NCBI RefSeq assembly: GCF_000769075.1
Contig: NZ_JRFC01000014.1
Location: 64,023-128,022 of the forward strand
Length of the DNA stretch: 64,000 nucleotides
Source: Porphyromonas sp. COT-290 OH3588
Lineage (GTDB): Bacteria; Bacteroidota; Bacteroidia; Bacteroidales; Porphyromonadaceae
Reading direction: 5' to 3'
Within the stretch, counting starts at the first letter, position 1. Every line of letters begins with the position of its first letter. The notes under the pieces are model-generated. The model had not been told where the DNA came from and did not search any database. It worked only from the letters and a program-made list of their open reading frames with translations. Shown here one piece after another: positions 1 through 7,829 of this stretch. The position numbers and the translations under genes are program-made.

Positions 1-393
1 GGGCGATACAAGCCCAAAGAGGAAACTATCTATACATTCATAGACCGTGTAGGAGAAACCAAACTTGAGATGAATATGGAGTATCGAGGACGCCTCGTGG
101 GTAACCTAGAGGGTGCCGTCTTCGTCGATGCAGGTAACGTTTGGTTGCTAAGGCCAGACCCCGATAAGCCCGGTAGCTCTCTGGGAGAAATCGAGAGCTT
201 CAGCCAATGGCTTGACCAGATAGCCGTGGGGACAGGTGTGGGACTACGATATGACCTAAACTATCTAGTGATCCGCTGCGATGTGGGGCTTGGCCTACAC
301 CTGCCCTACCAAACAGAGCGTAAAGGCTGGTACAATATCCCTCGGCTAGGCGATGCACTAGGCATACATCTAGCCATCGGCTACCCCTTCTAG
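1..393 (+). CDS. C-terminal fragment of a TamL/BamA-like outer-membrane protein (5' end outside window)
   Basis: The reading frame is open from the first base, so this is the end of a longer gene and not a 107-residue protein. The visible part is the last beta-strands of an Omp85-type barrel, including VFVDAGNVW, a GVGLRYD strand, and the terminal IHLAIGYPF with the aromatic C-terminus that the Bam machinery recognises. The end is closely similar to the complete TamL-like protein at 16538-18847, which has LFVDAGNIW and HFAIGYPF, so the two are paralogues. By family it should insert or translocate proteins at the outer membrane. The TonB-dependent receptor follows 27 bp downstream on the same strand and could be co-transcribed. 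Confidence 0.85.
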   Translation, partial: GRYKPKEETIYTFIDRVGETKLEMNMEYRGRLVGNLEGAVFVDAGNVWLLRPDPDKPGSSLGEIESFSQWLDQIAVGTGVGLRYDLNYLVIRCDVGLGLHLPYQTERKGWYNIPRLGDALGIHLAIGYPF

Positions 394-420
394 CTATGGG
401 GCAACTCAAATAGAGCAGAT

Positions 421-2880
421 ATGCATATAAGACTTCTGATACTAGCTATCCTCATCTCTCTAGTTTTCCCTAAGGGCATGATGGCTCAGACCTCTGCGCA
501 GATTGAGCTTAGGGGCTACGTCCTAGACAGAGATCGCCAGCCTGTGCCTCTAGCCTCGGTGCGCATCGAGGGAACAACGCTTGGCACCTCGACCAATCTA
601 AAGGGTTACTACAGCCTACGCCTTAGGCCTATCACCGATAGCCTCACCATTGTATATAGTAGCATAGGCTACCACACCACTAGGCGCAAGCTCCCACGAC
701 TGACCTCCAACACGCAAATCACCGTTGAGCTAGGCGAGGATAGCCAAACGCTCGGGCCAGTGATCGTACAGAGCCAAGGGAGCAAGACCTCTCGAGGGAT
801 GCAACGACTAGAACCGGGCAAGCTAAATCTAGGCACATCGCCTGCTGGGGCAGTTGAAGCGCTAGTAGGCACACTATCGGGAGTGGCACAGAAGAACGAG
901 CTAAGTAATCAGTACACCGTACGAGGGGGCAACTTCGACGAAAATCTCATCTACATCAACGGCGTCGAGATCTATCGCCCACTACTAGCACGCTCGGCCG
1001 AGCAAGAAGGCTTGAGTGCCATTAACCCAGACCTAACTTCTAGCCTACTCTTCTCGGCGGGTGGATTTTCGGCAGACTATGGAGATAAATCCTCATCCGT
1101 ACTAGACATTCGCTATAAGCAGCCCGACAGCCTTGAGGCAAGCCTACAGCTAGGCTTGATCGAGAATAGAGGCTACGTGGGGAGTCGCCACGGCAAGCTA
1201 AGCCAGATCACGGGGGTACGCTACAAGCGTGGCAATGCTCTACTCTCGACACTTGATACCAAGGCGGAGTACGACCCACACTACTTCGATGCCCAAACCT
1301 ACCTAACCTACTCCCATAGCCCAGCCCTCGAGATGAGCTTTTTGGGGCATATCAACGGAACTAACTACAACTTCATTCCACGCACACGCCAGACGACTTT
1401 CGGCACACTCCAGCAAGCCAAGCAGCTGAACATATCTTTCGACGGACAGGAGGTAGACCGCTTCCGCACTTACCTCGGCGCACTCTCTCTAGCCTACCGC
1501 CCCAATAGCAAGATGCGCCATAGCCTCTCTCTGGTAGGCTTCCTGAGCGAAGAGTCCGAAACCTACGACATCACGGGCGAATACATTCTTTCGGACGTCC
1601 TGCCCGATGGAGCAGCTCCCGAGGCGGGCGACAATCCCCTCGACAACAAACTGAAAGCTCTAGGCATCGGCCGAGATCGCACCCATGGGCGCAACCGAAT
1701 GCAGTATAGCCTCATGTCTATGTCGGCTCGAAGTCAACTAGCCCTGCCCAGCGACCAAAGGTTACTGATGGGGCTAGACCTAAGAGCCGAAGACGTACAA
1801 GACGAAATCGCCGAATGGTCGATGCGCGACTCGGTAGGCTATACTACACCCAAGTCCGCCGACTTGCTACGTGCACATCGCAACCTCTACGGCCAAAGTA
1901 AGGTACAGAGCCTACGGCTCTCTACCTTTGCGGAGGCTCGTATGCGTTGGGATGTCAAAACTCTAGGCGACCTCTCCCTAAGTGCAGGCCTGAGAGCCAG
2001 CTGGTGGAGCTGGAATAGAGAGCTGATTCTCAGCCCTCGCCTCAGTCTACGTCTACGCCCCAAGCAGTCGAAAGAACTTGAGTTCAAATTCGCCTCGGGC
2101 ATTTACCATCAAGCCCCTTTCTATCGCGAGCTCAGGCAGGAGCGACTAACCGAACAAGGCGAGGGATACATCACACTCAACAAGGCAATCAAAAGCCAAT
2201 CGACTCTGCTTCTGCTTGCTGGAGCAGAGTACGACTTCATGATGATGAATCGCAAGTTTAGGCTCAGCGCAGAGGCCTATTACAAGCACCTATGGGATCA
2301 AAACCCATACATACAAGACAACATCAAGCTACGTTACCTAGGCGAAAATACAGGACGAGGCTATATCCTTGGGGTCGATGCCAAGCTATTCGGCGAATTT
2401 GTCGAGGGTGTGGACTCATGGCTAAGCCTATCGCTACTGCGAGGCCGGCAGCGTGTCGCTTCGGGAGCACAGACTCCTCTGCCCAATGCCCCTGCCTACA
2501 ACCTAGCGCTCTTCTTCCAAGACTACTTCCCGGGCTTCAAACCCATTCGCCTAAGTCTAAGGGCTGTTTACTCGGCTGGCTTACCTGTGATACACCCTCG
2601 TGGTGGATACGATACCGTAGCCTTCACGTCTAACCCCTACCGCCGTGTAGACATCGGGCTAACCTACCGCATCACCCAAAGAGGCAACGGGAGCAATCAG
2701 CGCTGGTGGTCGGGGCGATACGCACGATCAATTGACCTAGGCCTCGACGTCTTGAACTTGTTTGATATGGTCAATACGAGTAGCTACTACTGGGTTACGG
2801 ATGCGTACAACCACAGCTATGCAGTACCCAACTACCTGACCCGACGCACTTGGAATTTTTCCCTGCGCCTCAGCCTATAG
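421..2880 (+). CDS. TonB-dependent outer-membrane receptor with carboxypeptidase-like regulatory domain
   Basis: The 819-residue protein starts with a signal peptide ending near residue 22 (MMAQT). A carboxypeptidase-regulatory-like beta-sandwich follows at about 28-105 (RGYVLDRDRQPVPLASVRI ... LKGYYSLRL), then a plug domain at about 120-235 with YTVRGGNFDENLIYINGVE and a GGFSADYGDKSSSVLDI segment. The rest is a long barrel ending in NFSLRLSL. This order is typical of Bacteroidetes TonB-dependent transporters. No SusD-like lipoprotein is adjacent, so a glycan-importing Sus pair is not indicated and the substrate cannot be told from sequence. Transcription probably ends at the hairpin just downstream. 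Confidence 0.9.
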   Translation: MHIRLLILAILISLVFPKGMMAQTSAQIELRGYVLDRDRQPVPLASVRIEGTTLGTSTNLKGYYSLRLRPITDSLTIVYSSIGYHTTRRKLPRLTSNTQITVELGEDSQTLGPVIVQSQGSKTSRGMQRLEPGKLNLGTSPAGAVEALVGTLSGVAQKNELSNQYTVRGGNFDENLIYINGVEIYRPLLARSAEQEGLSAINPDLTSSLLFSAGGFSADYGDKSSSVLDIRYKQPDSLEASLQLGLIENRGYVGSRHGKLSQITGVRYKRGNALLSTLDTKAEYDPHYFDAQTYLTYSHSPALEMSFLGHINGTNYNFIPRTRQTTFGTLQQAKQLNISFDGQEVDRFRTYLGALSLAYRPNSKMRHSLSLVGFLSEESETYDITGEYILSDVLPDGAAPEAGDNPLDNKLKALGIGRDRTHGRNRMQYSLMSMSARSQLALPSDQRLLMGLDLRAEDVQDEIAEWSMRDSVGYTTPKSADLLRAHRNLYGQSKVQSLRLSTFAEARMRWDVKTLGDLSLSAGLRASWWSWNRELILSPRLSLRLRPKQSKELEFKFASGIYHQAPFYRELRQERLTEQGEGYITLNKAIKSQSTLLLLAGAEYDFMMMNRKFRLSAEAYYKHLWDQNPYIQDNIKLRYLGENTGRGYILGVDAKLFGEFVEGVDSWLSLSLLRGRQRVASGAQTPLPNAPAYNLALFFQDYFPGFKPIRLSLRAVYSAGLPVIHPRGGYDTVAFTSNPYRRVDIGLTYRITQRGNGSNQRWWSGRYARSIDLGLDVLNLFDMVNTSSYYWVTDAYNHSYAVPNYLTRRTWNFSLRLSL

Positions 2881-2895
2881 CTCAAAGCAAACCTT

Positions 2896-2942
2896 ACAGT
2901 TAGGGGGAGTATCGAATGTCGATACTCCCCCTAACTGTTTTA
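2896..2942. terminator. Rho-independent terminator between convergent genes
   Basis: A near-perfect inverted repeat has arms acagttagggggagtatcga and tcgatactccccctaactgt separated by ATG, followed by TTTT on the plus strand. On the minus strand the arm is followed by a weaker pyrimidine stretch. It lies between the convergent receptor gene and the small lipoprotein gene and probably serves mainly the receptor gene. Confidence 0.85.
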
Positions 2943-2967
2943 TGAGCCTACTAGGGAAGCACCTCCC

Positions 2968-3531
2968 CTAGCGCTGGAACTTGTAAATACGCCCACCTTC
3001 TGGGAGAGCCTCTCCATTAAGATAGAAAATACGTGTGATTTTAGGCTCTCCTCTCTTACCAGTCCATTTGATTTGATTCGTATAGCTCAACACATCTTTC
3101 TGACCATTTCCCCAATGGAGTGTAACCTCCTGATTATGATTCTGGGCGCCATCAAATTCACCGAATGAGAGCATCCATTTAGCATCTTTACCGTAGGACC
3201 GAGCATAAGTGAAGCCATGAAAGCTAGGCATATAATATCTCAACCCAGATTGTCCACTGCGACGAGCCTGCTCCAAACTCTTGAGCGGATAAACTTTTTC
3301 CCCCATCTGAATGGTTGTAGACGTCTTGGTAATGCTCTGCGGATGCTTAGGATCGACTAAATTGGCTCCCGCTTGATCATAGACCTCAATCTGAAAATTG
3401 ATGGGGGCAATATCCCAGAGCATAGGTTCCTCGGGTTCTTGTTTCTCATTCTTACAAGCAAAGAGCGCGACGAAGGAAAAACCTACCAAGGCCAATCGCA
3501 CCCAAAGAAAGGTAATAACTCTAGCATTCAT
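2968..3531 (-). CDS. Small hypothetical lipoprotein
   Basis: This 187-residue protein has a short basic N-terminus, a hydrophobic stretch and a lipobox-like end VALFAC followed by KNEKQEPEEP. A lipid-anchored envelope protein is therefore likely. The mature part has no domain I recognise. It is rich in aromatic and polar residues (RYYMPSFHGFTYARSYG, WNGQKDVLSYTN-like segments) and looks like a small beta-rich fold. It is monocistronic: a terminator separates it from the convergent receptor gene, and the gene upstream on the same strand is about 250 bp away. No function can be assigned. Confidence 0.75.
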   Translation of the reverse strand: MNARVITFLWVRLALVGFSFVALFACKNEKQEPEEPMLWDIAPINFQIEVYDQAGANLVDPKHPQSITKTSTTIQMGEKVYPLKSLEQARRSGQSGLRYYMPSFHGFTYARSYGKDAKWMLSFGEFDGAQNHNQEVTLHWGNGQKDVLSYTNQIKWTGKRGEPKITRIFYLNGEALPEGGRIYKFQR

Positions 3532-3620
3532 ATTGTTTGTTTTATAGTAGTAAGTTCACAAATATAACTAATTAAAAGGAGAGTATGCGGAGAAGATAAC
3601 AGAAAGATGCCAAAGCTAAT

Positions 3621-3662
3621 GAAAGGGGCTAGGTCAAACTCAGTCCTACCCTAGCCCCTTTC
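3621..3662. terminator. Hairpin downstream of the sensor-like gene (possible terminator)
   Basis: Arms gaaaggggctag and ctagcccctttc are perfectly complementary around an 18-nt loop. The hairpin lies about 117 bp past the stop of the minus-strand gene at 3779-4402. The T-run after the stem is short on both strands, so termination is plausible but not strong. Confidence 0.5.
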
Positions 3663-3778
3663 TAAATCAGTAACTGCTCGTACCAAATATCTGTCACATA
3701 GAACACAGCCATTTGTACAACAATACCCCATAGGCGCTACCAACATTTGGCAAACCTCTAGGACACAATCGTAGGCTC

Positions 3779-4402
3779 CTAAGGGAGGATAGTGGGGGCT
3801 GTGGGAGCTTGTAGACCAGAGAGCTGCTCTACCCGAGCGGTCTGCTCTGCTAGCGATTGCTCTAGTTGCTCGAGCTGAGCCGTCCGCTCATGAAGTGATT
3901 GTTCGAGCAACTCGGCTCTAGCCGTCTGCTCCGAGAGGCTCTGCTCTAGCTCAGCTAGACTAGACTTCTCGAGCTTATGCTGATCCTCTAGTTTAATCCA
4001 CTCTAGCACACTACGCACAGCCAAGCCTAAGCTTATGGCAGCAATAGCACCAATGACACCAAGCAGGCTTAGAGGCATCGTCCCGGAGGGGACACCGGGC
4101 ATCGTCCACTGCCAAGCCGAGTAGAGGACTATAGGGATCAGAAAGCCGATCAATGCCGCTACTGCTACCAACCCAATGTATGGAGCAAACAGCCTCCGTC
4201 TAATCATTTTGGGGGCGAACACATAATAGTTGGCATAGAAAAGCAAGATCAGATAGAGATCTACTGCCCAAATGGAGTAGTAATGCTCTGGCGAAGCAAA
4301 TACGCTAGGTGCATCACCAGCACCCGAGGTAACGAATGTCTGGGCCAATACAAGCAAAAGCCATAGCCCTGCATAAACAAAGAAAGAGAGTGACTTATTC
4401 AT
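3779..4402 (-). CDS. LytS-type sensor membrane region ending in a coiled coil, without a kinase domain
   Basis: The 207-residue protein has an N-terminal hydrophobic segment (FFVYAGLWLLLVLAQTFV), a second at about 48-60 (LYLILLFYANYYVFAPKMI), and two more at about 72-92 and 108-128. The pattern FYANYYVFAPKMIRRR followed by more membrane segments and SVLEWIKLEDQHKLEKSSLAELEQ resembles the membrane module of Bacteroidetes LytS/YehU-type histidine kinases. Where those proteins continue into the PHFLFN phosphoacceptor and ATPase regions, this one continues into three 15-residue coiled-coil repeats (LEQSLSEQTAR-like) and stops with a proline-rich tail. No LytTR regulator is adjacent. The relation to LytS is inferred from pattern only; it could be an unrelated small coiled-coil membrane protein. 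Confidence 0.7.
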   Translation of the reverse strand: MNKSLSFFVYAGLWLLLVLAQTFVTSGAGDAPSVFASPEHYYSIWAVDLYLILLFYANYYVFAPKMIRRRLFAPYIGLVAVAALIGFLIPIVLYSAWQWTMPGVPSGTMPLSLLGVIGAIAAISLGLAVRSVLEWIKLEDQHKLEKSSLAELEQSLSEQTARAELLEQSLHERTAQLEQLEQSLAEQTARVEQLSGLQAPTAPTILP

Positions 4403-4460
4403 GATGTCTTCGGATTATCTTGACGCCTCTCCCATGGAGAATGGGGCGAGACCTTAATAA

Positions 4461-4503
4461 GAAAAAGGGAGCGTGTCCAAACTAATACTTTGGCACACTC
4501 CCC
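4461..4503 (-). terminator. Terminator of the thiol peroxidase gene
   Basis: On the minus strand, GGGGAGTGTGCC pairs with GGACACGCTCCC across a 13-nt loop and is followed by TTTTTCTTATT. It lies 33 bp past the stop codon of the thiol peroxidase gene. Confidence 0.8.
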
Positions 4504-4535
4504 TCTATTATGTCGTATTAAATACTAGGCAGTAT

Positions 4536-5123
4536 TTAATTCTTAAGAGTAGCTAGGGCAGCGTCGAAGTTTGGATCCTGACTAATCTCTGGCACAAGCT
4601 CTGTATAAACGACTTTGCCCTCTTCGTTCACAACGACCACAGCACGTGCAAGTAGGCCACGTAGAGGTCCATCGGCTTGTAGTACACCGTATGCCTTCTC
4701 GAAGCCATCGCTGCGGAAAGCAGATGTGGGGATCACCTGCTCTAGACCCTCTGCAGCACAGAAGCGACCAAGGGCAAAAGGTAGGTCCTTGGAGATGCAG
4801 AGCACCACAGTATTCTCTAGGTTGCTTAGCTCCTGATTGAAGCGACGTACGCTGGCAGCGCAAACGCCTGTATCTACGCTAGGGAAGATATTGAGCACCA
4901 CACGCTTGCCCTTGAAGTCTGCGAGGGATACTTCGCTAAGGTCTGTCTTCACGACCTTGAAGTCTGGAGCCACTGAGCCTACTGCTGGGAGCTGGCCGTT
5001 TAGGTTAATCGTAATGTCTTTCTTTAGTGTTACTGTAGCCATTTTAGTTTCGTTTTGAGAGATTGCCATACCGCATGAGGCAAGTACGGCTACCCCGATT
5101 AATATTAGTTTATTGATGTTCAT
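4536..5123 (-). CDS. tpx: Thiol peroxidase (Tpx, atypical 2-Cys peroxiredoxin) with an N-terminal lipoprotein-like signal
   Basis: The peroxiredoxin core is complete. The peroxidatic Cys is in [16 protein letters not shown] (Cys88) and the resolving Cys in GRFCAAEGL (Cys122). The spacing of 34 residues matches the Cys61/Cys95 pair of E. coli Tpx, and the LVPEI ... FDAAL end is typical. Tpx reduces hydroperoxides with electrons from thioredoxin. The frame extends upstream to an ATG at 5123, giving a hydrophobic leader with a lipobox-like VLASC (Cys17), which would place the enzyme outside the cytoplasm as a lipoprotein. The classical cytosolic start would be the internal MATVTL at 5042. The leader reads as a coherent signal, so I prefer the ATG at 5123. 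RPT copy R1 lies upstream and points toward this gene. Confidence 0.88.
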   Translation of the reverse strand: MNINKLILIGVAVLASCGMAISQNETKMATVTLKKDITINLNGQLPAVGSVAPDFKVVKTDLSEVSLADFKGKRVVLNIFPSVDTGVCAASVRRFNQELSNLENTVVLCISKDLPFALGRFCAAEGLEQVIPTSAFRSDGFEKAYGVLQADGPLRGLLARAVVVVNEEGKVVYTELVPEISQDPNFDAALATLKN

Positions 5124-5235
5124 TTGCTTCAATCTTCTCAATAGAAAACAAGTTTATTCTGTGATAGGTTTTGCCGTCAGCCAAATAAATTACCTCCTTG
5201 ATTAGGGCAACAATCACAAGGCTCAGCAGATACAA

Positions 5236-5560
5236 ATTTATACAATTGCAGTGATTTTTGTATGCCGATCACAATACTTTGGTGCACCCAAGCTCGCAAA
5301 GCCCAAACTGCATATTTGCCCTCTACAAGGCTCTACACTGCGTCAAAGCTTGTTTTGGCTCTCGGCTCCAAACACACAAAAATAACCGCCTAAAACAAGC
5401 CTAATATAACACGCTAGTAATTAATATTATAATAAATACACAGGGGTCATTCTCGGAGCTTGTGCGACATTTTTGAGATTTTCTTCCCATCAATCCTCCA
5501 ACATTGGTGGACACATCGCCAAAGGTTAGTCCATCAATCTGACAAAATCTTCCCATCAAT
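5236..5560 (-). repeat. RPT element copy R1 (upstream of tpx)
   Basis: Read on the minus strand, four units begin at 5560, 5538, 5516 and 5494, exactly 22 bp apart. Units 1 and 4 both read ATTGATGGGAAG. Unit 2 (ATTGATGGAC) and unit 3 (GTCCACCAAT) form the dyad. Downstream boxes are GTTTTAGGC at 5396 (+98), AGGGCAAATAT around 5317 (+177) and GTATAAAT near 5243 (+251). The same architecture recurs at 21765-22087, 33570-33820, 37160-37482 and 55269-55591. There is no coding potential. Confidence 0.85.
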
Positions 5561-5766
5561 CTCTAAGGTAGCTACATCGTCCTTTAGGAATGCAGCCTTC
5601 ATTCGTCTAAATTCGGGCATAATAGATTCATATATCTTAACACAAAAAGAATAGAATCGTAGCCCTAATTCCGAAGCCTTATAGCAGCATATAGAACTAC
5701 ACTACCCTCGGTACGACAGTTTGTACAAGATAATTTAGTTAGTGCTTTGAGCTCAATATCTAGGTA
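5561..5766. other. Intergenic spacer between RPT copy R1 and the cupin operon
   Basis: I see no gene, RNA or clear hairpin here. The short frame that crosses it (5460-5654) runs through the RPT units and is not credible as a protein. The segment separates the divergent tpx and cupin genes. Confidence 0.6.
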
Positions 5767-5784
5767 CTGTAACCGATGTTACAG
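5767..5784. promoter_or_regulatory. FNR/CRP-type palindrome, HcpR-like operator
   Basis: CTGTAACCGATGTTACAG has perfect 7-bp arms around CGAT. Its core fits GTAACnnnnGTTAC, the motif I recall as described for HcpR, a CRP/FNR-family regulator of nitrosative stress genes. Its centre (5775.5) is about 41-43 bp upstream of the start site expected from the -7 element at 5805-5812, the usual position for class II activation. The downstream operon encodes a cupin and a DUF438/hemerythrin-like/PAS protein, which fits a redox or NO response. Regulator identity is inferred. Confidence 0.55.
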
Positions 5785-5804
5785 AGTAAGATAGAGCTAG
5801 TAGT

Positions 5805-5812
5805 TACTTTTG
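5805..5812 (+). promoter_or_regulatory. -7 promoter element of the cupin-DUF438 operon
   Basis: TACTTTTG matches the Bacteroidetes -7 consensus TAnnTTTG and lies 40 bp upstream of the cupin ATG. No good -33 TTTG is visible, which fits a promoter that depends on an activator bound at the palindrome just upstream. Confidence 0.55.
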
Positions 5813-5852
5813 CGTAGTAGTAATTCGTCAAACTTCAAAAAATATAATCGTT

Positions 5853-6137
5853 ATGCTAGGTAATAAATTATCACAGACAGGCCGCCTCATCGATAACAAA
5901 GAGCTCATGCTCGTTCATCTGCAGCTAGAGGCTGGGGGCAGTGTGCCAGCTCACGACCACGTAGGTCAGGAAGTATTTTTCACCGTAGTCAAGGGAATAG
6001 CCGAGGTTACGCTCAACCAAACGGAGAAGCACAGACTTACCCCGGGCGAAGTCTTGCACTTCGCTGGTGAAGCCTCCGTAAGTGTCTATGCCGTGGAGGA
6101 TGTAGACTTTTTCGTGTATCTCATCAACCGTCAGTAA
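5853..6137 (+). CDS. Small cupin-domain protein
   Basis: This 94-residue protein is a single cupin barrel. Motif 1 is visible as PAHDHVGQEVFFTVVKG, with two His and a Glu in the usual metal-binding arrangement, and the second motif region as LTPGEVLHFAGEASVSVYA. Proteins of this size usually bind a metal or small ligand and have no predictable reaction. It ends 3 bp before the DUF438 gene, so the two form an operon under the palindrome and -7 element upstream. Co-occurrence with a DUF438/PAS sensor suggests a role in redox or nitrosative stress. That role is inferred from context. Confidence 0.85.
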   Translation: MLGNKLSQTGRLIDNKELMLVHLQLEAGGSVPAHDHVGQEVFFTVVKGIAEVTLNQTEKHRLTPGEVLHFAGEASVSVYAVEDVDFFVYLINRQ

Positions 6138-6140
6138 GCC

Positions 6141-7730
6141 ATGCAATCCGACAAGATGAAAAGCCACCTCCCCGAGGTGGATCTAGAGAAGCTCAAGTTC
6201 GTCCTTGAGGTCAAGGAGGCCTACAACGCAGGTCAAATCTCGCTGCAAGAGGCACAGCAGAGGCTTAGGACACGTGTGCAGTCGCTCAAACCTTACGAAA
6301 TAGCCCTCGCCGAGCAGGAGCTCAAAACCATTGAGGAAGATGAGTGCCGCAAGGAGGATATTCAGGCCATGATGGATCTATTCGAGGGAATCATGGATAC
6401 AAATCGTCCCGATCTACCAGATGATCACCCCATTATGTGCTACTACAGAGAGAACGACGAGATGCGACGCCTACTGCTCTCTGTGGAGGATCTCGTGCAG
6501 TATCCCGTGATCAAGAACCAGTGGCTTGAGCTATACGACCAGCTATCTCAATGGCGCACACATCTAGCACGCAAACAGAACCAGCTCTACTCGGTGCTGG
6601 AGCGCAAGGGCTTCGACCGACCTACGACGACCATGTGGCTGCTCGACGACTTTATACGAGATGAGATCCGTGACGCACGCCAGCTGATTGAGCAGGACAG
6701 AGATGAGGAGTTCATCGAGCTACAGCCCACACTCGTGGCTGACGTGCGAGATCTGATGCAGAAGGAAGAAACCGTTCTCTACCCCACCTCTCTGGCTATG
6801 ATCACACCAGACGAATTTGAAGAAATGAAGTCTGGGGACCGAGAGATTGGCTTCTCTTGGATCAAGGTCGGCGATAGTGACAAGGCATCTAAGCCAGCTG
6901 AGCAAGCCCCCACAGGGCTAGAACCATCGGGCTTTGCAGCCGACCTAGCGGCTCTGCTCGGCAAGTATGGCTACCAAACGGGGGGGAGCAATCAGCTGCT
7001 TGATGTGACGACGGGGCAGCTCACGCTAGAGCAAATCAACTTGATCTACAAACATCTGCCCATAGATATATCTTTCGTAGACGAGAACGAACTGGTATGT
7101 TTCTATTCGGATACTGACCACCGAGTATTCCCTCGTAGCAAGAACGTCATCGGTCGAGATGTGAAAAACTGCCACCCACGTACCAGCGTGCATCTGGTGG
7201 AGGAGATCATTGAGAAGTTTAGATCGGGAGAGCAAGACAGCGTAGACTTCTGGATCAACAAGCCCGGGCTATTCATCTACATCTACTACGTAGCTGTACG
7301 CGATGCCGAGGGACGATTTAGAGGAGTACTGGAGATGATGCAGGACTGCACACGCATTCGCCAACTACAAGACTCCCGCACGCTGCTCAAGTGGAGCCAA
7401 GACACCTCAGGAGCAAGCAAGTCGTCTGGAACATACGACACGAGCGAGCAAGTAGCTCCAGCCGAGGAGCCTAGAGAAGACGAGGCTGGCGAGGAGGCAA
7501 AGGCCATCGAGGATATTACCCCAGCTACCAAACTCAAAGATCTGCTCAAGGTCTATCCCTCACTCAAGGAGGAGCTCCCAAAGATCAATGGTGCCTTCAA
7601 GATGCTCAACTCACCTCTGGCACGCATCATCATTCCTAAGGCTACTGTGGCCATGATGAGCGAACGTAGTGGTATGCCACTAGACGAACTAATCGTCAAG
7701 CTCAGAGAGATAATCAGAGCACTCAAGTAG
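6141..7730 (+). CDS. DUF438 / hemerythrin-like / PAS / DUF1858 protein
   Basis: The 529-residue protein shows a recognised order. A DUF438 region lies at about 10-80, a hemerythrin-like four-helix region at about 95-235 (DDHPIMCYYREND, HLARKQNQLYSVLERKGF, MQKEETVLYPTSL), a PAS domain at about 300-420 (LPIDISFVDENELVCFYS ... IGRDVKNCHP ... FIYIYYVAVRD), and a C-terminal DUF1858 helix bundle at about 455-525 (ITPATKLKDLLKVYP). Such proteins are thought to sense oxygen, NO or redox state through iron. Some expected ligand positions differ from the family pattern I recall (KQN where KEN is common), so metal binding is uncertain. It is translated just after the cupin gene. Confidence 0.85.
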   Translation: MQSDKMKSHLPEVDLEKLKFVLEVKEAYNAGQISLQEAQQRLRTRVQSLKPYEIALAEQELKTIEEDECRKEDIQAMMDLFEGIMDTNRPDLPDDHPIMCYYRENDEMRRLLLSVEDLVQYPVIKNQWLELYDQLSQWRTHLARKQNQLYSVLERKGFDRPTTTMWLLDDFIRDEIRDARQLIEQDRDEEFIELQPTLVADVRDLMQKEETVLYPTSLAMITPDEFEEMKSGDREIGFSWIKVGDSDKASKPAEQAPTGLEPSGFAADLAALLGKYGYQTGGSNQLLDVTTGQLTLEQINLIYKHLPIDISFVDENELVCFYSDTDHRVFPRSKNVIGRDVKNCHPRTSVHLVEEIIEKFRSGEQDSVDFWINKPGLFIYIYYVAVRDAEGRFRGVLEMMQDCTRIRQLQDSRTLLKWSQDTSGASKSSGTYDTSEQVAPAEEPREDEAGEEAKAIEDITPATKLKDLLKVYPSLKEELPKINGAFKMLNSPLARIIIPKATVAMMSERSGMPLDELIVKLREIIRALK

Positions 7731-7750
7731 ACGATTCGGTATTGTACCCA

Positions 7751-7800
7751 AAAAACCAGCCCCAAATAGCTCACTGGACTATTCGGGGCTGGTTTTTTCT
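7751..7800. terminator. Bidirectional terminator between the DUF438 and cydB genes
   Basis: AAAACCAGCCCC ... GGGGCTGGTTTT forms a strong stem with TTTTTTCT on the plus side. A run of A on the other side gives T on the minus strand. It serves the convergent DUF438 operon and probably cydB. Confidence 0.9.
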
Positions 7801-7829
7801 ATCTCTGCCACAGGGCAGATAACCGCAGA

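Noticed and set aside
5472-5560. CRISPR-like array formed by the 22-bp units of RPT R1
   Set aside because: The units are contiguous without constant repeats and variable spacers. One unit is inverted, the count is always four, and the real type I-C repeat at 63937 is unrelated.
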